DNA of 64,000 nt from Acidimicrobiaceae bacterium (lineage in GTDB: Bacteria; Actinomycetota; Acidimicrobiia; Acidimicrobiales; Ilumatobacteraceae), in contig BGOG01000004.1 of the NCBI GenBank assembly GCA_003569125.1, positions 1 to 64,000 on the forward strand, in the 5' to 3' direction. Made by a program: the position numbers and the translations under genes. Numbering within the stretch: position 1 is the first letter of the stretch; each line of letters opens with the position of its first letter. Below are positions 1 through 9,177 of this stretch, in pieces. Under the pieces are notes generated by a model. That model worked only from the letters and a program-made list of their open reading frames with translations, had not been told where the DNA came from and ran no database searches.

Positions 1-169
1 GTCGAAACAATGTCTTAAGTTGAAAAGTTTCATAAGAATCCTGCGAAGCATCAACAGATTACTAGGCTTCGTTTCGTAGTTTGTGGTAATTTCTCTGCGC
101 TACGACTTGACTTCATTCCCCTAAAGTTGAGTAACTGTTTAAACTCTTCATTTGCTGTACCTTTAAAAT

Positions 170-1507
170 GTGCGAATCTACGACTTCGTTAATGAGGGTC
201 TTGGACATTCATCCTATTTAATAGATATCGGCGACGGTACAGTTGCGATCGTTGACCCACCAAGGTTTGCAACTGCCCAAGAAGCACTTGCCAAGCAACT
301 TGAGTCGCAGATCATGTGGACGTTTGATAGCCATTCTCATGCCGATTATGTGACGGGAAGCCCGAGGCTGGCACTGCGAGTCGGTGCTACTTTCATCGCG
401 CCTGCTTCTTCACACCTCGAGACTGCGCATCAACCGATTTCGGATGGTGACTCAATCGATCTTGGAAATGACCTAAGCATGACAGCAATAGCAACAACTG
501 GTCATACTCCCGATCACCACGCCTACATCCTCAAACAATCTGGTGTACCGGTGGCATTATTTTCGGTGGCTCACTAATGGTCGGCACTATCGGCGCACAG
601 ATCTTTGCGGTCCAGAACTCACCGAGTCATTGGCCCACGAAATGTTCTTTCGTTACGTCGTTTCGACGACTTGCCCGACAGCTTGAAAGTTTACCCGACT
701 CACGGCGCCGGTTCGTTTTGTTCAGCACCTGGGTCAACAGAGCGAGTCACCACTCTCGGACATGAACGCATGTCAACTCACTGTTCGCGCTAAAGGATCA
801 GGACTTATTTGTTGAGCAACTAATCAACGGCTTCGGCACCTTTCCTGTTTATTTCGCCCGTCTCCCGAACTCAATCGCCTTGGGCCAAACCACTACGATT
901 CGCTTCCACTTTTAGCACAACTTAATCCTGCCCAAGTCGAAAGTCATATCAAACAAGGTGGTGTCGTAATTGACGTTCGTTCATCTGCGGCATTCGCCGA
1001 TGGACACCTGGCTGGATCGATTTCGATTGCGCTGCGTCCGGCATTGGCAAGCTGGCTTGGTTGGATTGTAAAACCCGATCAGTCAATAGTTTTCGTAATT
1101 GACGACGACCAAGATCGCGCTGAACTGGTTCGTCAATGCTTCGACATCGGTCACGAACGCTTGGTTGCGAACTCACCTTCGGAATCAAGAGCTGGATAAA
1201 TTCAGGTCGACCTGTTGAAAAAATCAAATTTGCTGAAGTCTCCGAAATGGTCGGGCAGATTATTGATGTCCGCCAATCCAACGAATTTAAGTTGGGCCAT
1301 GTACCCACAGCACTGAATATCGAACTCGGCTCAATCAGTCAAAAAGAGATACCTCGTGGCTCAATTACAATTATGTGTGGACACGGTGAGCGCGCAATGA
1401 CTGGTGCCAGCATTCTCGCCAAACATGGCCGCACAGATGTTGCCGTGCTAAATGGTGGACCCGATACGTGGTTTGAAGCCACAGGTATTCAATTAGAGAC
1501 TGCATAA
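170..1507 (+). pseudogene. MBL-fold hydrolase / double rhodanese protein, reading frame broken by indels
   Basis: Stitching three frames together gives a metallo-beta-lactamase domain followed by two rhodanese domains, the layout of persulfide dioxygenase-rhodanese fusion proteins that oxidise or transfer sulfane sulfur. The metal motif reads SHSHADY (HxHxD, with Tyr where many members have His) at about residues 54-60. The last rhodanese domain has a complete active loop, CGHGERA, near 1377-1397; the middle one lacks the cysteine. The start is GTG at 170. About six frame breaks are visible (near 569, 593, 649, 781, 868 and 1167), each explained by one base lost in a short run such as GG or CC. 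Conservation between breaks is excellent, so the gene may be whole in the organism. The stop overlaps the ATG of the next gene. Confidence 0.75.
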
Positions 1508-2759
1508 TGAGCTCGGTACCAACAATAGCCCCGTTGCGACTTGGTGTAAAAGAAAACCTGGCTCAGTTCTCTTTATTGGTCGGCGTCAACGCACTCGTGG
1601 GCGGCATGATCGGACAAGAGCGAACTGTGTTGCCATTGCTCGCAAAAAATGAATTTGGTCTAACAGCATTCACCGCAAGTCTTACTTTCATCGTTGCTTT
1701 TGGCGCAGTAAAGGCGATAACAAACTTTTTCGCTGGCACACTTTCAGATCAATACGGTCGCAAACCTGTACTGATTGCAGGCTGGCTTATCGGTTTGCCT
1801 GTTCCATTACTATTATTTGGGCACCGACATGGGGCTGGATCGTTTTTGCGAATGTGTTACTTGGCATTAATCAAGGTCTCACATGGTCGACAACAGTGAT
1901 AATGAAAATTGATCTTGCTGGACCGAAGCAACGAGGTTTCGCAATGGGATTAAATGAAGCCGCGGGCTATGGTGCAGTCGCAATTACTGCCCTAGCAACG
2001 GGCTACATCGCCGAGCAAGCAGGCCTTCGCCCTGAACCGTTTTTTCTTGGCATCGCTTACGTGGGCTTGGCCTCGGTATTTCTTTTTCTTTGTAGAAGAG
2101 ACGCGCCGCCCATGCCCATCACGAGGGCAAGCAACCGTGCCGCAACTAACGACACGCATAAGCAATCTCTTTCGACAAAAGAAATTTTCATCCTGACGTC
2201 GTTTCGAGACAAAGCATTTCGTCGTGTTCACAAGCTGGCCCCTCGTCAACAATCTGAATGATGGTCTTGCCTGGGGCTTGTTTCCGATATTTTTTCTCTC
2301 TGCTGGCTTTCAATTAGCCAAATCGGAATTCTCACGGCGCTATATCCCGCAATCTGGGGGCTCGGTCAGCTCTATACCGGTGCACTTTCTGACCGCATCG
2401 ACGCAAGCCACTAATCGTCGGGGGCATGATTTTCCAAGCATTGGCGATCGCGTGGATTGGCGCAACTTCTAGTTTTACAACCTGGGCAGTTGGCGCGGTT
2501 CTGCTCGGCGCAGGAACTGCAATGGTATACCCGACACTTCTTGCCGCGATTGGCGATGTTGCGAACCCAACATGGCGTGCTCGCGCCGTTGTTGTTTACA
2601 GACTGTGGCGTGACAGCGGGTTCGCGGTCGGGGCACTGCTAGCTGGAATCCTGGCTGATTTAATCTCAATCACTGCAGCCATCTATGCAGTCGCCGCATT
2701 GACTGCATTATCGGGTGCTGTCGTGGGCAATACGCATGAACGAAACTCATCTGCGATGA
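1507..2759 (+). pseudogene. MFS transporter, reading frame broken by indels
   Basis: Joining fragments in several frames restores a roughly 415-residue major facilitator. The N-terminal half is intact to about 1810 and carries the motif-A segment DQYGRKPVL after the second membrane span. Later pieces give hydrophobic helices such as GLAWGLFPIFFLSAGF and end in RMNETHLR followed by TGA at 2757-2759. Frame breaks occur near 1812, 2090, 2230, 2310, 2410 and 2735. The ATG shares its A with the preceding stop, and the stop overlaps the next ATG, so the three genes look translationally coupled. Its place between two rhodanese-containing genes suggests transport of a sulfur compound or anion. The substrate cannot be read from sequence. 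Confidence 0.7.
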
Positions 2760-3149
2760 ACTCGAACGAATCCAACGAACAAGAGCGAAATTCAATCGCT
2801 AAACATACTCGCCGAAGCAAGACATTCGCTCTTGCGAGTCACACCAGAAATGTTGACTAGCGAACGAGAAAATGGAAGTCTAATTGTAGATATCCGTCCA
2901 GTTGAACAACGTCAGCGCGATGGAGACCTGCCTGGCGCAATCGTGATGACCGCAATGTTCTCGAATGGCGACTCGACCCGAGTAGCGAACATCGAATACC
3001 ACAAGTGACAAGCTACGACATTCGCATCGTGATTGTTTTGTAACGAGGGGTACAGCTCCAGCCTCGCCGCTGCCGTGCTCCAAAAACTCGGGTTGCACCA
3101 AGCCTCAGACATGATTGGTGGATACCAAGCATGGCTCGCCATTAACTAA
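2756..3149 (+). pseudogene. Single-domain rhodanese-like protein, reading frame broken by indels
   Basis: The reconstructed product of about 130 residues runs from ATG 2756 to TAA 3147. It contains VDIRP, then a NVLEWRLDP segment, the active loop CNEGYSSSLAA and a C-terminal GGYQAWLA. This arrangement is typical of actinobacterial rhodanese-like proteins, where the loop Cys carries persulfide. Breaks lie near 2795, 2945 and 3040. Between 2850 and 2945 the frame is clean. It closes an apparent operon with the MBL-rhodanese and MFS genes. Another reading is that it is a true pseudogene, but the intact active site argues against long decay. Confidence 0.7.
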
Positions 3150-3322
3150 GTCCAAGCACATTCGTCAGCGAGCGAATTTTTATCTCCGAAACATCGCTCA
3201 CCCAAATTGAGTCAAACCCAAGCTTTTGGCTTTCTCTACAAGGTCGAATGCGTCGTGATTTAAAATCCGCTAACAAAATGCAACACTCGTGCTGTAACCT
3301 TTGGGAGTTACGTAAGTTCAAA

Positions 3323-3703
3323 GGGGCTGACAGGTTTCGACGTCAGATTCGATGTTCGAGCGTGCGACCCGAGTTGCTCAGACTCGTAAAACGGGGCAAA
3401 AAAATAACTGCCAACAAGCAGTTCGCTCTCGCCGCTTAATTGCGGTAGGAGAGCAACCGTGAGCCGCAAGGTCGCACGGGGCCAATTCACCGCAGCCCGG
3501 CAACAGAAGCGGGGAATGACAGCGAGAAAGAATGCTGACGTCGAGAAAGACCGATGACCGAATGGAAAGACATTCCGCGACTTGAGCACCTAGTGCACTT
3601 TGTAACCGACCCGCCGGTAACGCTGCGTAGCGTTGAAGTGGGAATGGTCGTATCACGGGCGCTCAACGGCTGATGGACGGGGGTTCGATTCCCCCCAGCT
3701 CCA
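3323..3703 (+). ncRNA. ssrA: tmRNA (transfer-messenger RNA)
   Basis: The 5' end GGGGCTG pairs with CAGCTCC at 3696-3702 (one G-U) to form the acceptor stem. A discriminator A follows at 3703, and CCA is not encoded. The T-arm is visible as GGGGGTTCGATTCCCCC at about 3679-3695. The mRNA-like part ends in an open frame whose last residues are ANKQFALAA, stop TAA at 3437-3439. This matches the usual ANxx-ALAA degradation tag. The resume codon is probably GCC at 3410; GGC at 3395 in the same frame would give a longer tag. The tRNA-like half and tag release stalled ribosomes and mark their products for proteolysis. An inverted repeat GTAAC/GTTAC lies just upstream at 3294-3311. Confidence 0.95.
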
Positions 3704-3763
3704 CTTGTCTACAAGAAAAGATTTCTTCAGTAAATTTCTTGGACGTTCTGATATCGTCGCGCG

Positions 3764-4624
3764 ATGATAAAAAAATTAGCGTGGGTAACAACGCGAGATG
3801 CGCACGGCCGAGACGAAGATGAGCCGGCAGTTTTGGCGGCATTGCGAATCAAAGGTGTTTCAGTCGAAGTAACCGACTGGGACGACATATCTGTGAACTG
3901 GTCGCAATTTGATCGTGTCGTGCTTCGATCGGCATGGGATTATCCGAAACGTCTGACTGAATTTCTCTTCTGGCTCGATCACGTTGCTTCAACCACAGAA
4001 GTTGTCAACGCACCAAAGACCGTGCGATGGAACCTGGACAAGCAATATTTAATCGAGTTGGCAAATGCCGGTATCCCAATTACTCCGACTAATTTTGTCA
4101 AGCCCGGATCAGAAACCATATTTCCGAGCGGCGAATTTGTGATCAAACCAGCAATTGGTGCAGGTAGTCGCGACGCCGCATCATACGCAAAAGATCAACA
4201 AGAAATCGCGCGCGCTCATGTTGCGCGACTGCACGCTGCCGGACAAACAGTCTTGGTGCAACCTCTTTTAAAATCAATCGACACGGATGGTGAGTGGCCA
4301 CTTGTTTTTTTTGGCGGCGAGTTCAGCCATGCCGCAAACAAGCGAGTCTCTCTGCCCCGTGCCGGCTCGGTCGAAGACTTGTTCGCGCACGAGACGAACA
4401 CTTCGCATATCGCCACGGCTGATCAAATCAAAATCGCTTCGGCGGCTATCGACATGGTCTCCAAACAACTCGGCACGCCAACATACGGACGAGTGGATTT
4501 AGTTCGTGACAACGAAGGTCAGTTCTGCATCCTTGAACTCGAATTGATAGAGCCGTCACTTTTTTTGCTATGTACCGATCCAAAAGCCATAGACAAATTC
4601 GTCGCAGTGTTAATCAAGAATTAA
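3764..4624 (+). CDS. ATP-grasp family protein (RimK/glutathione-synthetase-like ligase)
   Basis: A 286-residue protein with an N-terminal Rossmann-like segment containing RSAWDY (55-60), seen in ATP-grasp proteins related to the cycloserine-pathway protein DcsG. An ATP-grasp core follows, with nucleotide-binding stretch FVIKPAIGAGS (125-135) and VQPLL (165-169), then the acidic metal-binding end LELELIEPS near 265-273. Such enzymes join a carboxylate to an amine or thiol through an acyl-phosphate. The substrate is unknown here. It starts at ATG 3764 shortly after tmRNA and is followed 32 bases later by the AruH-like aminotransferase, so the three may be co-transcribed. No membrane or signal segment is visible. 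Confidence 0.8.
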   Translation: MIKKLAWVTTRDAHGRDEDEPAVLAALRIKGVSVEVTDWDDISVNWSQFDRVVLRSAWDYPKRLTEFLFWLDHVASTTEVVNAPKTVRWNLDKQYLIELANAGIPITPTNFVKPGSETIFPSGEFVIKPAIGAGSRDAASYAKDQQEIARAHVARLHAAGQTVLVQPLLKSIDTDGEWPLVFFGGEFSHAANKRVSLPRAGSVEDLFAHETNTSHIATADQIKIASAAIDMVSKQLGTPTYGRVDLVRDNEGQFCILELELIEPSLFLLCTDPKAIDKFVAVLIKN

Positions 4625-4656
4625 AGCACTGATTCGCAACGTATATTTGAAGCGTT

Positions 4657-5835
4657 ATGAAGTTTGCGCCAATCTCCGATCGTCTTGCAGGATTAGGCGC
4701 CGCCAAGTGGGCTGTTCACTCAGAAGGTCTGCGTCGCGCAGGTTTGGGACAGCCGATAATACTTTTATCAATTGGTGAACCAGACTTGCCAGCTCCAGCC
4801 AGCGTGCTGAACAAAGCCGTTGATTCGATGCGAGCGGGTCGCACCCGATATGCGCACGGTCAAGGCGAACCTGAAACCTTGATCGCCATTGCCCGGCATT
4901 TGACTGATCGGTCGGGTCATTTGGTCACGCCCGAGCAAGTTCTCTTTACGGCCGGAACGCAAAATGGATTGTGCACAGCGTTGCTGACGCTCGTACAAGT
5001 TGGCGATGAAGTGCTCGTGCCCGATCCGTATTATGCAACTTACGAAGGTTTAGTCGCGGCATCGGGTGCAACTTTTGTTCCAGTTGCCACACTGCCCGAA
5101 AATAATTTTCATGTCACGGCACAAGCAATCGAGAACGCGATAACTTCGCGTACCAAAGTTCTCCTGCTGAACACTCCGAGCAATCCGACTGGCGCCGTGT
5201 TATCGGTTAGCGAGATTGATGCGATCGGCGACGTGTGCAAGCGTCATGACTTGTGGATTATCTGTGACGAGGTCTATGCCGACATGACATACGATGCGCC
5301 ATTTTGCTCGCCGTTTGATCGACCACACTTACGCGATCGCACACTGGCGGTCTCGTCAATTTCTAAATCACATGCGTTGCCCGGTTTTCGAGCGGGGTGG
5401 GTTGCATCTCACCCGGACGTCACCCCTCGCCTGGTGCTTGTCGCCGAAGCGATGTTGTTTGGCTCACAGCCGTTTATCGAAGACGCGCTAGCAGTGGCGT
5501 TAAATGAAAAACATCCCGAAGTTGAACGGTTACGTTTAGCATTTCGTGAGCGTGCGGAAACTTTGATCAAATCATTTGAAGGTTCGCAAGCGATAACTGC
5601 GCGAATGCCTGAAGGTGGAATGTTCATCATGCTTGACGTGCGACGCACAAAACTGTCCGGCGAAGAATTCGCGTGGCAACTTCTCAATGAACACGGCGTC
5701 AGCGTTATGCCCGGCGAAAGTTTTGGCAACGGTGGAGCAGGACATATTCGCATCGCGCTTACAGTTGATTCGATGATTTTGCGCGATGCCTGTGCGCGGA
5801 TTAGATCCTTGGCAGAAAAACTAGTTGCGGCGTGA
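4657..5835 (+). CDS. aruH: PLP-dependent aminotransferase, class I, AruH-like (arginine:pyruvate transaminase candidate)
   Basis: A 392-residue fold-type I aminotransferase. The PLP lysine is K237 in SISKSHALPGFRAGW, and substrate-carboxylate arginine is in HIRIALT near the C terminus. NTPSNPTGAV (about 172-181) and CDEVYADM are the usual cofactor-binding motifs. General sequence and size fit several aspartate-type subfamilies. The specific call rests on the next gene, which overlaps its end and closely resembles AruI, the 2-ketoarginine decarboxylase that partners AruH in Pseudomonas. The proposed reaction is L-arginine + pyruvate to 2-ketoarginine + alanine, in the cytoplasm. If the partner call is wrong, only 'aminotransferase' stands. 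Confidence 0.75.
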   Translation: MKFAPISDRLAGLGAAKWAVHSEGLRRAGLGQPIILLSIGEPDLPAPASVLNKAVDSMRAGRTRYAHGQGEPETLIAIARHLTDRSGHLVTPEQVLFTAGTQNGLCTALLTLVQVGDEVLVPDPYYATYEGLVAASGATFVPVATLPENNFHVTAQAIENAITSRTKVLLLNTPSNPTGAVLSVSEIDAIGDVCKRHDLWIICDEVYADMTYDAPFCSPFDRPHLRDRTLAVSSISKSHALPGFRAGWVASHPDVTPRLVLVAEAMLFGSQPFIEDALAVALNEKHPEVERLRLAFRERAETLIKSFEGSQAITARMPEGGMFIMLDVRRTKLSGEEFAWQLLNEHGVSVMPGESFGNGGAGHIRIALTVDSMILRDACARIRSLAEKLVAA

Positions 5836-5839
5836 ATTA

Positions 5840-7453
5840 ATGGGAGTATCTAATCAGCCCTCTAACCAGCCCCCTGGTACACAACTTCGAGTTGGCGAAG
5901 CAATTATCGATCTGCTCGCGCGCGAATATGGCGTTGATGTCGTGTTTGGCATACCAGGAGTGCACAACATCGAGTTATATCGCGGTCTGCACCGCTCAGG
6001 TGTGCGTGCTATTTCTCCGCGCCACGAACAGGGCGCCGGATTCATGGCTGATGGTTGGTCAATCGTCAATGGTCGACCGGGAGTCTGCGTATTAATCAGT
6101 GGTCCTGGCATCACCAATGTGATGACTCCGATCGCTCAGGCATATCACGACTCACGACCAATGTTCGTGTTGGCTTCGACGACACCAACCAATGCACTCG
6201 GTAAAAGCTTTGGTCCGTTACATGATTTGCCTGATCAAGCAGCACTTGCAAGAAGCGTCTGTGCATTCAGCGAAACGGTCACTGATCCGTTGCAGTTGCC
6301 AGCACTAATCGAGCGTGCGTGGAATATTTTCACGTCTGCTCGACCTCGACCGGTGCATATTGCTATCCCGATGGATGTGCTCGAACAATCTTGTGAACCG
6401 TTCACCCGAGTAAATATTTCCGCAGCCAAGCCAGTTGCCGAGGCGCGCGATATTAATCGCGCCATCGAAATTTTGAATAGTGCGCTCGATCCCGTGATTA
6501 TTGCTGGTGGTGGTGCTATTGCTGCATCAACACAATTGATTGCACTCGCCGAAATTCTCGACGCACCAGTTCTCTTGACGGGCAACGCGAAAGGTGTCGT
6601 GCCATCATCTCATCGATTGTGTGCAGGAAACTGCCTCGTTTTCGGTCGCGTGCAGCGCGACATTGAAGCAGCAGATGTCGTCATCGTCGTTGGCACCGAA
6701 CTCTCAGATACCGATCTATATAACAACGGTCGCGCCTTAAATCTCGCCGGAAAAATAGTGAGAATCGATATTGACCATGAGCAACTGACGCGACGCACTA
6801 CTCCAACCGTTGGGCTTGTCGGTGATGCCGCACAAACGTTGCAAGCGATAATTTCAAGACTCAAACCACGTGCGCAGACTAATGGCGAGACTCGTGCCCG
6901 AACTTGGCGCGAGCATGCACGGGCTAAAACCAATAAAGTTTTTGTGCCATGGCTTACCGCGATCGAGGCCGAGTTGCCGAGCAATGCAATCGTCGCACTT
7001 GACTCAACGCAGTTGGCATACAGCGCGCATTGGTGGCTACCCGCGGTGCAGTCTCGTTCTTGGCTCGCACCATACGGGTTCGGAACTTTGGGATGTGCAT
7101 TACCAATGGCGATCGGTGCAAGCGTGGCTGCACCATCCCGACCAGTTTTGGTTATCGCTGGCGACGGTGGTTGGTTATTTACTGTTGCCGAAATGGCGGC
7201 CGCCAAAGATCTGAATTGCAAAATCGTCTTCGTGCTGTGGGATAACAGCGGCTACGAACAAATTCGTGATTCATTCGATGATGTCAAAGCGCCACAAATG
7301 GGAGTAGATGTTTCATCGCATGATCCATTGATGATCGCCCGCGGTTTTGGCTGGTCTGCTAGCGAAGTAACAACGCCCGAACAATTATCGGTCACGCTTC
7401 GAGATGCATTCGGGCGCACTGGCCCACAATTCATTCGCGTGCAAGTGAAATAG
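5840..7453 (+). CDS. aruI: Thiamine-diphosphate-dependent 2-ketoarginine decarboxylase-like enzyme
   Basis: A ThDP enzyme of about 537 residues, in the order PYR domain, central domain, PP domain. The cofactor-activating Glu sits in RHEQGAGFMADGW near residue 60. The ThDP-Mg motif is GDGGWLFTVAEM... ending WDN near 440-470. The phrases GIPGVHNIELYRGL and RPRPVHIAIPMDVL resemble AruI from memory, more than acetolactate synthase. It would decarboxylate 5-guanidino-2-oxopentanoate to 4-guanidinobutyraldehyde. ATG 5840 is preferred over an upstream TTG at 5825 inside the aminotransferase end. The aminotransferase stop lies 5 bases before this ATG, indicating an operon. Benzoylformate- or other 2-oxoacid decarboxylase activity is the main alternative. 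Confidence 0.75.
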   Translation: MGVSNQPSNQPPGTQLRVGEAIIDLLAREYGVDVVFGIPGVHNIELYRGLHRSGVRAISPRHEQGAGFMADGWSIVNGRPGVCVLISGPGITNVMTPIAQAYHDSRPMFVLASTTPTNALGKSFGPLHDLPDQAALARSVCAFSETVTDPLQLPALIERAWNIFTSARPRPVHIAIPMDVLEQSCEPFTRVNISAAKPVAEARDINRAIEILNSALDPVIIAGGGAIAASTQLIALAEILDAPVLLTGNAKGVVPSSHRLCAGNCLVFGRVQRDIEAADVVIVVGTELSDTDLYNNGRALNLAGKIVRIDIDHEQLTRRTTPTVGLVGDAAQTLQAIISRLKPRAQTNGETRARTWREHARAKTNKVFVPWLTAIEAELPSNAIVALDSTQLAYSAHWWLPAVQSRSWLAPYGFGTLGCALPMAIGASVAAPSRPVLVIAGDGGWLFTVAEMAAAKDLNCKIVFVLWDNSGYEQIRDSFDDVKAPQMGVDVSSHDPLMIARGFGWSASEVTTPEQLSVTLRDAFGRTGPQFIRVQVK

Positions 7454-7467
7454 CTAGTCGACTAGCT
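7452..7467. repeat. Perfect 16-bp palindrome at a convergent gene junction
   Basis: AGCTAGTCGACTAGCT is its own reverse complement. It contains the end of the TAG stop of the plus-strand decarboxylase gene (7451-7453) and the stop of the minus-strand cupin gene (7462-7464). It can fold as a short hairpin but has no U tract, so it is at best a weak terminator. Confidence 0.8.
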
Positions 7468-7821
7468 CGTGCGGTAAACCACGAAAACTTTGCGGAGTTT
7501 TTCGTGAACCGTCCACTTGCCCTTCCAACCAATCGGAAAGATACAACTTGAACCAGCAGTGAGCTCAACGGCTTCGCCGCCATCTTCATGCACGGTCATC
7601 CGACCCGACAAAACATAAATAACTTCACCGCGAGTTGTGAACTCCCAACGTGACGCGCCAACTTCGCATTCCCATGTGCCTGCAGTAACTGTTTCGTTGT
7701 CAAGAAAAACTTTCGCCCGCGTCATTATCTCGCCAGTCAACGGCTCAGCCGATGGCTGACCAAGTGGTTTGGCTGCAAGTTCTGCTGCGGGGATATCGCC
7801 TGCTCTAAATGAAATTGTCAT
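7462..7821 (-). CDS. Small cupin (DUF861 / Cupin_3-type) protein
   Basis: A 119-residue single cupin. The centre reads GTWECEVGASRWEFT followed by GEVIYVLSGRMTVHEDGG and GSSCIFPIGWKGKWTV, the pattern of the Cupin_3 family related to ureidoglycine aminohydrolase C-terminal domains. The metal-ligand set is not obvious: the usual first-motif histidines are absent, so it may bind metal weakly or only a small ligand. It converges on the AruI-like gene and lies 10 bases downstream of the MFS gene stop-side, with which it shares strand but not obvious function. Confidence 0.75.
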   Translation of the reverse strand: MTISFRAGDIPAAELAAKPLGQPSAEPLTGEIMTRAKVFLDNETVTAGTWECEVGASRWEFTTRGEVIYVLSGRMTVHEDGGEAVELTAGSSCIFPIGWKGKWTVHEKLRKVFVVYRTS

Positions 7822-7831
7822 AATTATGAGT

Positions 7832-9069
7832 TTACGACATCGCCCGTAAATTTTTCTTGACGAGCAAAAAATAGAACGCTGTCACGAGCATCAGCAAACC
7901 GGCAACTGAAAACGTCATCGGCGCAGAATCAACTCGACGCGCAATTACGCCCACGAACAACGCCCCGATCGGTGCGAGTCCTGACATCAACAATGAATGC
8001 ACCGCCATCACTCGACCCATCACCTGTGGCGGTGTGTTGTTCTGGATCAATGTCTGGCTCAAGTTCATATAAAAACCACCACCCATCCCCCACGCAAACA
8101 ACAACACGCTCATCATCAAAATTGATCTGGACTGACCGAGCACGATTTGCACCGACCCACCCCAACACAAGCCACACATGAACCACAAACCTTTTTGGAT
8201 CATTTTGTGGTTGTACCGCAAGATTGCGACCGAGGTCACGAATTGACCGATTCCGAGCATCGCAAACATGAAAGTCGTCTGACTACCAGTGGCACCAGCC
8301 TGTTCTTTTGCAATTTGTGGACCCAAAACTATCCACGGTGCCATCATGAACAAAATTGAGCCACTGAGCAGCACATAAAAGGCTCGTACCTCCGCGTGTC
8401 CGCGAATAAAATTAAGTCCACCAAATATTTCTTCGCGCAATCGTCGCCGCTCAGTGTTCAAACTGGCTGGAAGTTCTAATTTAAGCAACACGAAAAATCC
8501 AAAAAGATTCAATAGCGCCTGAATCCAAAAAGCACCTTTGATTCCCCAGATTGCAATTGCTGGTCCTGCGGTTGCCGGACCAATTATGAGTCCGAGATTG
8601 TTACCAATCGTATTGACCGCGATTGCGCCAACAAGTTTGTCTCTTGGCACGACCGAAGGCACAATCGCCGACCGAACTGGCGAACCGATCGCGATAAAAT
8701 GCCGGCAATAAATGATCCGATGATCGCCCAATTGATCGTCATCTGTTTGGTCGTGACCATCACCGCAATCACGGTCGTGATCGCCAACGCACCAAGTTGA
8801 CTGACCATCAGGAGCGTGCGCCGATTCATGTGGTCGCTCATCACGCCAACGGGCAAAGAAATCAGCAAAACCGGAATGCCCATCACGAATAGGATCATTC
8901 CACTGATGTCAGATTTTGCACCTAGTTCGAGTGCCAACCAAACAAACGAAAATCGCTGGGTGCTCATCACGAGTATGAACAAAAAACTGTTTATCCATAA
9001 AAGGCGAAACGGACGGATTGCGAGAAGTTCGCGTGGTTGAATTCCCCGAGTTTTGATTGGTGAATTCAC
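7832..9069 (-). CDS. MFS transporter, DHA3/EntS-like, with one frameshift
   Basis: About 410 residues with roughly 12 hydrophobic helices. The N-terminal part (down to about 8700) has FRLLWINSFLF and the loop SDHMNRRTLL after helix 2. The C-terminal part starts IAIGSPVRSAIVPSVVPR and includes NTIGNNLGLIIGPATAG, phrases typical of the DHA3 drug or siderophore exporters of the MFS_3 type. The two halves are in different frames. The join is restored by adding one T to the run TTTT near 8697, giving GIFIAIGSP. GTG 9069 is a plausible start; an open frame continues upstream to 9162. It is divergent from the SDR gene. Export substrate unknown. Confidence 0.75.
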
Positions 9070-9177
9070 GGATCCGAGTCTCACACGAATTAGATACAAA
9101 CAACGAACTGCAGACTCACCATCAGATCTACGCCGAGAGTATGGTGGCACATATCTGGCCATATACGATTCAAAAGT

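Noticed and set aside
1-169. Upstream gene end or regulatory element
   Set aside because: No supported reading frame, hairpin or promoter pair could be made out in these bases.
6610-7221. 203-residue minus-strand open frame opposite the ThDP decarboxylase
   Set aside because: It is antisense to a well-conserved gene, has no ribosome site and its composition (many Ser/Arg/Thr) is that of a shadow frame.
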